Shown: in pieces, positions 54,908-63,831 of the stretch
Layout: each line of letters starts with the position of its first letter
How positions within the stretch are numbered: position 1 is the stretch's first letter
From: Batillaria attramentaria
Taxonomy: Eukaryota; Mollusca; Gastropoda; Batillariidae
NCBI GenBank assembly: GCA_018292915.2
Contig: JACVVK020000342.1
Coordinates: 217,501-281,500, forward strand
Direction: 5' to 3'
Length of the DNA: 64,000 nucleotides
Made by a program: the position numbers and the translations under genes
Notes under the pieces: model-generated
What the model was told of the DNA's origin: nothing
The model's input: only the letters and a program-made list of their open reading frames with translations
The model's database searches: none

Positions 54908-56733
54908 ACACGCAAGTAAGACTTTAGTGAATCACGTGCTACTGTTAGGTAAAACCACACACGCTTCGGCTTATGGATAGCCACTTGGGGACAAATTGTA
55001 GACTAGACGACTCGAACCGTTAGGATATATTTCTACTTGTTAATCCTACGTTACCATGCTTGAGTAATTAATGCACTACTGTATGACATTCTGTTTTCTG
55101 ATTAAATTTCCAGATTCTTTTTTCTGTGGGTGAGTATCAGGTTGCTGCTAGGCAGTCAGTCGTCACCAGGCGTTAATGCCAGATATAAACACAGCACTGA
55201 TGACGCAGTCGTCTCCTACTACACGGACACATGAATGCTGCAAATGGTAATAGTGGTAACAGCTTCTACGAGTACATGTGCATGATTTGTGGTCTTTCAG
55301 CGTGTTCGTCCTATATCACCTGAAGCCCCTTTGGATACAGAGCATTAAAATTATGCATACACGTGTAACAAAGTCTATACCCACTGCACCGCATGCAGCC
55401 AACTCTGTTTACATATTTCTCCATCATACAGAAGGTTGCGTCTGATCCCCACACACCACATGCCGGTACAATGTTTGATTCCCTCCGCTGGCATGCCCGA
55501 GCTGATTAATTCATGTACACACCATGCGACATTATCGGATCGTACCGACCAGAAGCAGACAACTACAGATGAGCGACAGACAAATGACATGCAAGTGCGA
55601 TCCGCACAGAGGATGAAAATGGAGGTTTTCAGGATACCCACAAAAATAAAATTGAAAAAAAGAGAGAAAAGAAAAAATAGAGAGAGAGAAAAAAAACACC
55701 CCAAAAAAATAAAAAGGACAAAATATCAAAACAAAATAACAATAAGAGAAAAAATGCCAAAAAGAAAGATAAATAAATAAAATAAAATGAAATAAATAAA
55801 CTGAACCTCCATTATGAAACGAAACAGGTGGACAGACCCAAGAACGAAACAACAATGTGATGGAAAACATGGGAGACGACTGAAGCCTCTATTTGCGACA
55901 TGACAAGCTACGAGGCACGTTTGAGGTGAGTGAGAGAGTTGGCCAGAGCGAGGCCGACATTCCGAGCTCAGGGTGGGTGGGACACAGGCTGAACCCAACC
56001 GCCTGAGATCAAATTAAAAACAAAATGTGAGGAAATCTCTCTCTGGAGTCAGAGAGGGGTTGGTAAGGCAATTACTTAGCACGTTCTGGACGGTCGGCTG
56101 GAAGTGAAATGGGTTGCTCTCCAAATAGAAGCTGTGGATTGAAAGCAAGAAAATGATGAAAATGATGAAAAAACAGAAATAAATGGAACGACTGAAATGG
56201 GGCTAAAACGGAATGTATGAGGAGAAAATGTGGCTTTAAAAAAAACAGATATGAGGAAAAACAATGAGAAGACTACCATGAAGTGAATGAACTGGCACAT
56301 GATCTAACTAAGCTACGTGTAGTGAGAACGACATCACAATGATAGCCTTTATGATAGAAAACTCAGTCTAGAAACATTTATCCATGAAGAGTTTGTTCTT
56401 GTCCTGCTGTTACTGAAAGAACTGCAAGAATTAAAAGTAAAAAGGCAGAAACACTGATCTCTACGCCAGATTTCTTCACGCATTATCTTTCTGTAAAGCA
56501 AAACTGATACTGCTGCATATTACTTAAAAACACCTTACATTAAGGCCCCCTCCCTCCATCCCAGTCCCACCCCAAAACACCAGTAACACACACAAATCTT
56601 ATGAAAAGAAATTCAATGTTGTTATGCACTAGACACATACCCGTCTCAACAGGGCAAAAGGTGAACGTGTTCGGGTGCGCAGGGTAGGGTGCACAACTGT
56701 TGGTAGTCGTCCTTCTCTGTCTACACTTGATGA
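51762..56733 (-). CDS. SYNE: Nesprin/SYNE-type KASH protein, 3' end of gene
   Basis: The last exon (51762-52005) encodes a KASH domain: LLYRVLRAALPLQLF, a leucine-rich membrane segment, LACLVPLCEDDYSC, then NNLRHSLSPMLRYTDGAPPT and a stop. KASH proteins sit in the outer nuclear membrane; the luminal tail binds SUN trimers, linking nucleus and cytoskeleton. A Cys occurs 23 residues before the last residue, the position that forms a disulfide with SUN. The tail ends APPT where nesprins usually have PPPT. Two short upstream exons (56076-56131, 56641-56733) fit by splice sites and phase but lack recognisable domains. The large spectrin-repeat part must lie beyond the window, right of the DIRS insertion. 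Confidence 0.85.
52006..56075. other. Nesprin last intron (inferred)
   Basis: About 4 kb, AT-rich, with G-runs (54021-54135), a C-run (54171-54188) and (CA)n at 54829-54911. No exon or clear element recognised. Confidence 0.55.
56076..56131 (-). CDS. Candidate small nesprin exon
   Basis: A 56-bp minus-strand exon with acceptor tttcaatccacag and donor gtaatt. It reads LLFGEQPISLPADRPERA and leaves two bases that, with the first base of the KASH exon, complete a codon. Support is phase and splice sites only. Confidence 0.4.
56641..56733 (-). CDS. Candidate nesprin exon, 31 codons
   Basis: Minus-strand acceptor atctttacag, donor gtatgt, 93 bp, phase 0 both sides. It reads SSSVDREGRLPTVVHP then TLRTRTRSPFALLRR, a Ser/Arg-rich linker such as commonly precedes KASH. 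It joins in frame with 56076-56131. Unconfirmed by homology. Confidence 0.45.
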
Positions 56734-57204
56734 CTGTAAAGATGGATACAGAGATGCGTTAGTGTACGCACGTGCACACACACACACACACACTCCGCAC
56801 ATACAGACACAGACACACCGCCACACACACACACACACACAGACACACACACACACACATACCGCACACACACACACACATACCGCACACACACACACAC
56901 ACACACACATACACACACACAGAGGATGAACAGGAAAATCATTGATGCCTATAACAACTGACAGCAGAACCTGAAGAAAAACTGTATGGTAGAACTTGAG
57001 CCAAGCCAAGTCACTATCAGGGACAACCTTCCACCATTAATATTGTGCAAATGCACGTAACGAAAAGAAGAGTGAACTCTCAAATTATCTTGCGACCATA
57101 ACCTGCTCAGAAATAATTATGGCTATTCAACTATACACCATCCCCCCCCCCCCCCCCCCTCCAAAAAAAAAAATTAAAAAAAAACTAGAGAGGCAGAAGC
57201 CTCC
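56734..57204. other. Intronic or intergenic, (CA)n-rich
   Basis: A compound (CA)n tract at 56777-56923 and a C-run at 57144-57160. No gene recognised. Confidence 0.75.
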
Positions 57205-57902
57205 ATGGTTCCCTTGTGACACAGGTCAAGGTCATTCACAAGAGTATGTTTGTAAAGGTCTTATCACTATCCATTATCATGCCAAGTAAAGTGTCTCTGG
57301 CGCTCTGAGTCCCTGGCAATATTACAATTTTCCCCGAAACAGTTTGTATGGCCTTGACCTTTGGTCAAGGTCACTCAAATGAGATCTCATCAATGTCTAT
57401 CATCATGCCAAGTTCGATGCCTCTAGTATTTGTAGTTCCCCTGAAAAACGGTTATATTAAAATTCATAACAGGCAGCTTTAATGACCTTGACCTTCAGTC
57501 AAGGTCATTCAGAAAGGTATGTCTCAATGCTGTCTATCATCATGCCTCGTTTGGTGCCTCTACTGTTTGTTGTTTTGCACAAAATGCCAAGGTTAAAGTT
57601 TCCAAAAAACTGCTTGCATGGCCTTGACCTTGACAAAAGGTCACTGAACACAGGTATGTCTTTAAAGCTGCTGCCAATGTCAATCATCACACATAGTTTT
57701 AGGCCTCTGATCCTTCTAGATTCTGAGAAAATGCAAATGTAAAATTACCCAACAGACTGTTTTAATGACCTTGACCTTGAGTCAAGGTCATTTAAGATGG
57801 TACATGTGCATAGGTCTTATCACTGTCTATCAGCACGCCAGGTTTGGCACCTCTGCTGTTTGTTGTTTCTGAGAAAATCCCAATGTTAAGGTTTCACAAA
57901 AA
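57205..57902. repeat. 130-150-bp tandem repeat, left of the DIRS insertion
   Basis: Five diverged units, each with a TGACCTTGACCTT...AAGGTCA box (about 57222, 57352, 57483, 57613, 57767) and then the block tatcatcatgccaagtttgg then tgcctct. Unit spacing is about 130 bp, then 150. Confidence 0.88.
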
Positions 57903-57941
57903 GCAAAAAATTTATTTTAATTTTAGTATTTTTTAGTAGGG

Positions 57942-58117
57942 TTAGCAGTTTACTGTATGCCTTTATCCTACTCTCTAGTCCTTAAGTAGCGGGAAAAACA
58001 CACCCCTGAGCCATCGGGAACCGAGTGGACCAAGGGAGGTTTAACCCAAGCTTAGAGCATTAACTCCCCTTCCTCGGCGGTATATATAAGAGCGTGCGAA
58101 CCGCTCACACCTCAGTT
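57942..58117 (+). repeat. DIRS inverted terminal repeat, left copy
   Basis: ttagcagtttactgtatgcc to gctcacacctcagtt. It carries a TATATATAAG box at 58081-58090 pointing into the element (plus strand). It matches 63280-63455 without gaps. Confidence 0.95.
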
Positions 58118-58165
58118 GGCTTACTGCTCGCAACTCCGAGCGGGGTAGGCGGGAGGGAAATCCGG

Positions 58166-58253
58166 CAGTAAACTGCTAACCCTACTAAAAAATACTAAAA
58201 TTAAAATAAATTTTTTGCTATTTTTTCTCCGTGTTAGCAGTTTACTGTATGCC
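58166..58253. repeat. DIRS internal complementary region
   Basis: The two element ends are abutted at 58218/58219 (ttttttgc then tatttttt). In current DIRS models this region aligns both ends of the linear copy so they can be joined into a circle. Confidence 0.93.
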
Positions 58254-58434
58254 GAATACCGAAGAGGAGGAGGGAAGGAGTTAACCAGTGTCCACTAGCG
58301 CCCAGTTAATAATTAAAGAGCCAAGAGTTAATGTCTAAGCATCAGAGGGGATTGACCCCTTTAACAAATTTCCAGGGGAAATATCCCCTTTAACAATCAC
58401 CTGAAAAGGAGACAGCAAGTAGCAGGAAGAGGGC

Positions 58435-59700
58435 TTAACAGGACACTGAGCTCAAAGCTGTACCGGATACTTGCATAGCCGGTGCGTGACCCCCGTCTGC
58501 AGGGATAGGTGCATCAGGCAGACGAAGGTAAAACCTGCCAAAGGTAGTCTGCTGGCTCCAGCCGACCGCCTTCGTGAGTTCGCTCAGCGGCACACCTCTG
58601 TAGAACTGAGAGGAGGCTGCCAAGGCTCGGATCTCATGAGTAGATAGACTGCCACGAGCCACAAGGGGAGTGGAAGCCGACCCAGAACCATCACCACCAC
58701 CAGCGACATCCGAGACAGCGGTGGAGGGGTTAAATGAAGCAGGTGAGAGGGTAGCCGAACCTGAGGCTAGGCGATCCGCGGCGAACACCTTGATCAGGAG
58801 CTTTCTCACCCAGGAGGAGAGCAGCTGCGGGGATGATTTCTTGCCCGGGGGGGCTAGAAACAATGGGTCTAGTTCACGTCTCAGAGCTCGCGTGCGATGA
58901 ATATAGGCACGGAGAGCGCGGACGGGACAAGACATGTCACCGGGCAGGGGCCTAAGTGTGAAGGCCTGATTGCCCCAGTCGGGGAGACGATTCTTAGAGA
59001 TGAATCCCGGACAGGTGAGCAAGGACACAGATCCATCATCGTTCCAGCGCAGACAGTCTCGGCGCGCGGAAAGAGCATGCACTTCGCTGATTCTGGCACA
59101 CGTGGCTAAGGCCACGAGAAACACAGTTTTCTCTAGAAGGCACTCAAGTGATGCGGACTCAAGAGGCTCGTAGTCTGAAGACTCCAAGAAACGCAGAACA
59201 CGAGGGAGCGACCACTTAGGCACCAGACGTGTGACGCGTGGGCGCTCAAGATCAAAGTTATTAAGAAGACTGGACAGACGAGGGTTGAGACCCGGGTCGG
59301 GACGGCCTGCAAGTCTATACACTCTGGCGATGCATGAGCGATAACCGCGAATGGTCACAGGTTGTAAATGTTTCTCCGTAAAAAGGAACATAAAAAATTC
59401 GGCTAACTGCGGAACAGATAGCGACAAAGGGTCCAAGTGTCGCTCGGAACAGAACTGAGCGAACACCTTCCACTTCCCGTCATACACATTTAGAGTGGAA
59501 CTCCTTCTGTCGGCCGCGATTCTCTCCACGACTTCAGAACTGAAGTTCTCTCCACGGAGGATCGCGTGCTCAGCCTGAACGCGTGAAGGTTGAGTGAGGA
59601 CACGTCCGGGTGAAGGAGGTGGTGATCTGCTTGTAGAAGAAGATCGGGCCTGAAAGGTAGACGAACGGGGAGCTCGGTGAGGAGATCCAGAAGCGGAGAA
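58435..59700 (-). CDS. DIRS tyrosine recombinase
   Basis: The phage-integrase-like fold with a SAM-like N-domain (STLNVYDGKWKVFAQFCSER, FFMFLFTEKHL, TIRGYRSCIARVYR) and a catalytic part: CARISEVHAL (first Arg), HEIRALA (H-x-x-R), and FGRFYL with the nucleophilic Tyr. It catalyses strand exchange that integrates the circular DNA copy. Its frame overlaps the end of the RT frame by about 200 bp. No ATG lies close to the domain start, so expression may need frameshifting, reinitiation or splicing. The frame stays open up to 61392, but that part is overprint of the RT gene. Confidence 0.9.
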   Translation of the reverse strand, partial: FSASGSPHRAPRSSTFQARSSSTSRSPPPSPGRVLTQPSRVQAEHAILRGENFSSEVVERIAADRRSSTLNVYDGKWKVFAQFCSERHLDPLSLSVPQLAEFFMFLFTEKHLQPVTIRGYRSCIARVYRLAGRPDPGLNPRLSSLLNNFDLERPRVTRLVPKWSLPRVLRFLESSDYEPLESASLECLLEKTVFLVALATCARISEVHALSARRDCLRWNDDGSVSLLTCPGFISKNRLPDWGNQAFTLRPLPGDMSCPVRALRAYIHRTRALRRELDPLFLAPPGKKSSPQLLSSWVRKLLIKVFAADRLASGSATLSPASFNPSTAVSDVAGGGDGSGSASTPLVARGSLSTHEIRALAASSQFYRGVPLSELTKAVGWSQQTTFGRFYLRLPDAPIPADGGHAPAMQVSGTALSSVSC

Positions 59701-61718
59701 ATCCAAGACCTGTTCCACCTGAGGGGAGCGATCAAGGTCACGTCGGCCTGACACAGGGGAAGACGAGCGATGATCTTTGGGACAAGAGGAAAGGGGGGAA
59801 AGGCGTATACGTCCTCGCCCGACCAATCGAAGGTGAGCGCGTCCAGCGCCAAGGCTTGTGGGTCTGGGACGGGAGACACGAAGCGGGGCAGCTTCGCGTT
59901 GAACCGGGTGGCGCACAGATCCAGGGACATGGAGGGGTAGCGCTCGAGGAGGCGATCGAACACACAGGGGTGGAGTTCCCACTCGGTTGGAAGAGCCTGG
60001 TGGCGTGATAGACCGTCTGCGAGCACATTCAGGCGACCTGGTATGTGACGCACTAACAGGGAAATGCCGGCTGCTGCACACCACTGCAGGAGGTGAATTA
60101 CTTCTTGACACAGAAGACGAGAGTGCGTTCCTCCTTGATTGCGTATATACGCGATGACAGTAGTGTTGTCTGTCAGCAACATAACAGTCTGTCCCTGAAG
60201 ACGGAGACGCCAGAAGCAGAGAGCGTAGAAGACAGCCTTTAGTTCCAGAAGGTTGATGTGGAGGGCTGCCTCCTGAGGAGACCACAGACCTGACACTACT
60301 TCGAACGAGGGGAGGAGATGAGCTCCCCAACCCACCAGGGACGCGTCCGTGCATAGGGAGATGGTGGCTGTCGGCGACTCCAGGGAGACACCCTGCTTCA
60401 ACCAAAGAGAGTTCATCCACGGGGCTAGAGCGTCGCGCAGGTCCTTGGACACAGGAATGGTTATATCCCATGGCTGAGTGGCCTGAGACCAGAGGTCCTG
60501 GAGAGCCCACTGGAGGGGCCTGACTGCTAAGCGACCGCCGGGGAGGAGATCGGCCGCCGCTGAACACATGCCTAAAACTGTCGCGACCTGCCTTGGAGTG
60601 GAGAACTTCTGACAACTCAACTGAGCCACAGCAAGCAACAGTTTCTCTCGTCGCTTGTCCGTCAACCTGACCAGGGGCACATCGGTGAGGAAGAACATTC
60701 CGAGGTGCTCGAATCGCTGCGAAGGCACTAAGTCCGACTTGTTCAGGTTGACTAACCAGCCGAGTTGAGACAGGATGCGCCTGAGGGAGGCCAAGTCTGA
60801 CTGAAGGACGGACGGGGAGAGATTCTTCTGCAGAATGTCGTCCAGATAATTTGAGATCGAGGACGTTGTGACCTGTCTCACAGCCGACATCACCGAGTCC
60901 ATCATTCTCGTGAAAGCCCAGGGGCTGAGATTGAGTCCAAATGGCATGGCACGGAACGCGTAAACTGTCCCGTCTAGGGCAAAACGAAGGTAGCGTTGGG
61001 CTGACCGATGCATCGGTATGTGCAGGTACGCGTCCGTTAGGTCTAGACTCACTGCGTATTCGCCCGGGAGAATGGACTGACGTAGCGCACGAGCTGTCTC
61101 CATGCGAAACGGCGGTGGTGAGATCTGCAGGTTGAGCGTGCTCAGATCGATGATGGGCCTCCACCTTCCCCCGGGCTTCGGCACGACGAACATGTGTGAA
61201 TAGAAGCCTGGTGACATCACGTCCTGTACCACTTCGATCGCTCTCTTGGCAAGGAGCGCCGCAATTTCCGTCCGTAGCGCTGCCGCGCGGTCCGGTGCTG
61301 CTGGAAGGGTAATCCACCTGGGACGAGACGTGAGAGTCGGGGGGGAGGTGAACGAGATTCGCAACCCTTCCCGCACTACTGAAAGGACCCAAGGTTCGTG
61401 AGGGATAAGGTCCGTCCAGCGGGGGAGGAAGAGGGCGAGCCGGCCCCCTACCGGGATGGCGTCAGGATCGAGGGGGAGGGGGGGCGTGGGTGGCAGACTT
61501 GGCCTTGGAGGAGGAGGACTGCTTCCAACCTTGCCCCCGCCGTCTAGACTTGGAAGCGGTGCGGGGGGCTCGCTTCTGCTTGTCCGAAAAGGGCTGCTGA
61601 GGGGGAGCAGGCGGTTTAGGTGGGGCGGGGGGTCTGGGCTTGGCGAACGCTCTAGCCTGCAAGCGATAGTTCGTGACAGCAGTAGTGGCCTCTGGTCCGA
61701 AAACAGCTTGCGAATCAA
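59490..61718 (-). CDS. DIRS reverse transcriptase/RNase H with C-terminal MT-like domain
   Basis: A 742-codon frame. The reverse transcriptase spans about residues 145-345, with VVPKPGGRWRPIIDLSTLN, SLDLTDAYLHIP (Asp226), MPFGLNLSPWAFTRMMD and YLDD (291-294). RNase H spans about 450-570, with LCTDASLVGWGAHL (Asp458), LLELKAVFYAL (Glu492), LLTDNTTVIAYI (Asp517) and ADGLSR (Asp568). The C-terminal part (DLCATRFNAKLPRFVSP, YAFPPFPL, LIAPLRW) is the region often labelled a DNA adenine methyltransferase-like domain in DIRS elements. The N-terminal ~90 residues are proline-rich and overlap the Gag frame. All catalytic residues are present. Confidence 0.94.
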   Translation of the reverse strand: MIRKLFSDQRPLLLSRTIACRLERSPSPDPPPHLNRLLPLSSPFRTSRSEPPAPLPSLDGGGKVGSSPPPPRPSLPPTPPLPLDPDAIPVGGRLALFLPRWTDLIPHEPWVLSVVREGLRISFTSPPTLTSRPRWITLPAAPDRAAALRTEIAALLAKRAIEVVQDVMSPGFYSHMFVVPKPGGRWRPIIDLSTLNLQISPPPFRMETARALRQSILPGEYAVSLDLTDAYLHIPMHRSAQRYLRFALDGTVYAFRAMPFGLNLSPWAFTRMMDSVMSAVRQVTTSSISNYLDDILQKNLSPSVLQSDLASLRRILSQLGWLVNLNKSDLVPSQRFEHLGMFFLTDVPLVRLTDKRREKLLLAVAQLSCQKFSTPRQVATVLGMCSAAADLLPGGRLAVRPLQWALQDLWSQATQPWDITIPVSKDLRDALAPWMNSLWLKQGVSLESPTATISLCTDASLVGWGAHLLPSFEVVSGLWSPQEAALHINLLELKAVFYALCFWRLRLQGQTVMLLTDNTTVIAYIRNQGGTHSRLLCQEVIHLLQWCAAAGISLLVRHIPGRLNVLADGLSRHQALPTEWELHPCVFDRLLERYPSMSLDLCATRFNAKLPRFVSPVPDPQALALDALTFDWSGEDVYAFPPFPLVPKIIARLPLCQADVTLIAPLRWNRSWISPLLDLLTELPVRLPFRPDLLLQADHHLLHPDVSSLNLHAFRLSTRSSVERTSVLKSWRESRPTEGVPL

Positions 61719-62838
61719 TGGAGGAGCGGCGACAGCTAAACTTCACATCATCGGGCAAGGAGGAGGCGCGCAGGTAAGCGTCTCTCCTAAGCAACTTGAG
61801 GTTAGCCGCCGTGGTAACCGCCAACATGGAAAGGTCAGCCAAACCTTCACGCAGAGTGGAACAGACAGACACCGCCACAGCTCTGTCGGCGTCTTCGTCC
61901 AGGAGTAAGTTCTCAAGAGTCTTAGAGGTAAGCTCACAAAAGGACGTCAGTTCTAGGGAGCGGCGGGCGGAAGACTCAAGGGACTCCACTTCACGGGTCT
62001 GGAGGGAGAGGCCAGAGAACTTAGAGACTAACTCCGCTTCTTCCGGGGGATCGAGCTTCTGGGTTGGCCAGAAGGAAGAAGGTAGCTTGTATCTAGTCAG
62101 CTTACCGGGAAGGAGCGAGTTGGAGATGCATGGGCCAACAAACTTTCCTTTCTTGACAGCTTTGTTAGCGTTAGTCCAAGCTTCGTTCACCTGTGTTGAT
62201 GCTGGCAGGGGGTCCTTAGAACCTGGGGGCCGCCTAGAAGCAAGACGGTAGCACAACGACTCATCCTCGGGAAGAATAGCTTCGGCTTGTCTGTTGAGGG
62301 CAACAGTAAGCGTGAACGGCTTGTCCTCCTGCGTAGTGACACTGGAAGAACGACTGCGGGAACGAGACCGGGAGCGTGAACGAAGACGGGAACGACGTGG
62401 AACAGACGGGCTATGCCGGGAATAAGAAGCAGAGCGCGAACGATGACGTCGTCGGCGGGAAGAACGACGCGTGCGGCTACGACTGCGGGCACGACGAGAA
62501 CAGGAACGTGAAGAGGAGCGACGTGAGCTTGAATGGTCACGGCGCCGACCCTTGTCAACACGGGGGCTCCTGGAGGAACGGCGGCTACGGGAACTTCTGG
62601 ATGAGTACCGTACGCTGCGCTGTCGGGGAGGCGACGGCGAGGATGACGGAAACCTTCCACCACGAAGAGCAGACCCTGCTGAAGTACTGGCGACATGCCC
62701 AGGCGTGGAGACGGGGACAACGACGCTGGCCGGCAATGGCACATGCAGGGGTAAATCAGGAACCCCGACAGGCTGGCTGGGATCCTGAGACACCACCAGG
62801 ATGGGGCCTTCATCTGAATTATACACTGAGTCCGTCAT
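61462..62838 (-). CDS. DIRS Gag-like protein
   Basis: The frame is open to 63039, but the ATG at 62838 (MTDSVYNSDEGP) is the likely start. A Ser/Arg domain with dozens of RS dipeptides (about residues 55-165) is followed by a conserved-looking helical part (AILPEDESLCYRLASRR, LTRYKLPSSFWPTQKLDPPE) and a proline/lysine tail. DIRS first ORFs are structural RNA-binding proteins. The RS domain resembles splicing-factor SR proteins in composition; whether it acts that way is unknown. It overlaps the RT frame by about 257 bp. Confidence 0.8.
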   Translation of the reverse strand: MTDSVYNSDEGPILVVSQDPSQPVGVPDLPLHVPLPASVVVPVSTPGHVASTSAGSALRGGRFPSSSPSPPRQRSVRYSSRSSRSRRSSRSPRVDKGRRRDHSSSRRSSSRSCSRRARSRSRTRRSSRRRRHRSRSASYSRHSPSVPRRSRLRSRSRSRSRSRSSSVTTQEDKPFTLTVALNRQAEAILPEDESLCYRLASRRPPGSKDPLPASTQVNEAWTNANKAVKKGKFVGPCISNSLLPGKLTRYKLPSSFWPTQKLDPPEEAELVSKFSGLSLQTREVESLESSARRSLELTSFCELTSKTLENLLLDEDADRAVAVSVCSTLREGLADLSMLAVTTAANLKLLRRDAYLRASSLPDDVKFSCRRSSIDSQAVFGPEATTAVTNYRLQARAFAKPRPPAPPKPPAPPQQPFSDKQKRAPRTASKSRRRGQGWKQSSSSKAKSATHAPPPPRS

Positions 62839-63279
62839 AATTCCAGAAAGTAGAATCTTCAACACAGAAACAGGCGTGAAAGGTTCACAATACACGGCGC
62901 AACTCCCCAAAGCTAGTCCCCGAAGAGCGCCACCGTGAAAAGTTCTGGAAAACACAGCACAAAGTTGTGGTGAGTAGAAGTCAAGATGGCGGACTCCTCG
63001 TAACACAAGATGGACGTCAGCAAAAGTCAATGGAAACACCGTTCCGGGCGTGGATAGCCTGTGACGGACACTACGTTGCAGACATGCAGTGGCCGTTCAG
63101 AAAAACTTGAAGGCTATCGGACCAACACTGTGGTCACCAGGTAGACCTGCTACCCCCGGACAGAACCGGTCATACGCCCAGGCGCTTACAATATCAGCAC
63201 AGCGCACAAAAACAGTAAACGCTAGTAGAAACTTTAAACACTGCGAGACTAGTGAAACACTCAAGCGAGCAGGAAGAGA

Positions 63280-63455
63280 AACTGAGGTGTGAGCGGTTCG
63301 CACGCTCTTATATATACCGCCGAGGAAGGGGAGTTAATGCTCTAAGCTTGGGTTAAACCTCCCTTGGTCCACTCGGTTCCCGATGGCTCAGGGGTGTGTT
63401 TTTCCCGCTACTTAAGGACTAGAGAGTAGGATAAAGGCATACAGTAAACTGCTAA
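63280..63455 (-). repeat. DIRS inverted terminal repeat, right copy (5' end of element)
   Basis: Reverse complement of 57942-58117. On the minus strand it contributes a TATATATAAG promoter box (complement at 63307-63316) about 470 bp upstream of the Gag start. Confidence 0.95.
63307..63316 (-). promoter_or_regulatory. TATA box driving the DIRS genes
   Basis: TATATATAAG on the minus strand, inside the right terminal repeat and followed by a pyrimidine/CA-rich stretch suited to an initiator. An identical box occurs in the left repeat on the opposite strand. Confidence 0.6.
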
Positions 63456-63470
63456 CACGGAGAAAAAATA

Positions 63471-63758
63471 TAGCTTGTATGGCCTTGACCTTGACACAAG
63501 GCCATTGACTACATGTATACCTGTAAAGTTCCTATCAATGTCTATCATCATGCAAAGTTTACAACCTCTGGTGTTTGTAGATTATGAGAAAATGCCAATG
63601 TAAAATTTTCAAACAGAGAGCTTTAGTGACCTTGACCTTGTGTCAAGGTCATTCAAAATGACATGTTTTGAAAGGTCTTGTGGTTGTCTATCAGCATGCC
63701 AAGTTTGGTGCCTCTGCTGTTTGTAGATTCTGAGAAAATGACAACGTTAAAGTTTTCT

Positions 63759-63760
<2 letters not shown>
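63471..63760. repeat. 130-150-bp tandem repeat, right of the DIRS insertion
   Basis: It continues the left array: tagcttgtatggccttgacc then ttgacacaagg, with a second box at about 63626 (agtgaccttgaccttgtgtc). Both units carry the tatcatcatgc(a/c)aagttt block. Confidence 0.88.

Positions 63761-63831
<71 letters not shown>

Larger units (their letters stand above)
57903..63470 (-). mobile_element. Complete DIRS-type tyrosine-recombinase retrotransposon
   Basis: A 5,568-bp element transcribed on the minus strand. Inverted repeats 57942-58117 and 63280-63455 are 176 bp each and identical by eye. An internal complementary region at 58166-58253 copies both termini head to head: 58166-58218 is the reverse complement of 57903-57955, and 58219-58253 is the reverse complement of 63436-63470. 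This fixes the element ends. It encodes a Gag-like ORF, RT/RNase H with a C-terminal methyltransferase-like region, and a tyrosine recombinase, the DIRS order. No LTRs, integrase or target-site duplication. All three frames are open, suggesting recent insertion. DIRS elements are thought to integrate through a circular DNA by recombination, not DDE integration. Confidence 0.95.

Noticed and set aside
55726..55998. Minus-strand frame after a possible acceptor as a nesprin exon.
   Set aside because: No nesprin-like text and no good donor in a compatible phase.
58435..61392. A single 985-residue protein on the minus strand.
   Set aside because: Only the last ~420 residues resemble a tyrosine recombinase. 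The rest is an alternative reading of the RT gene.
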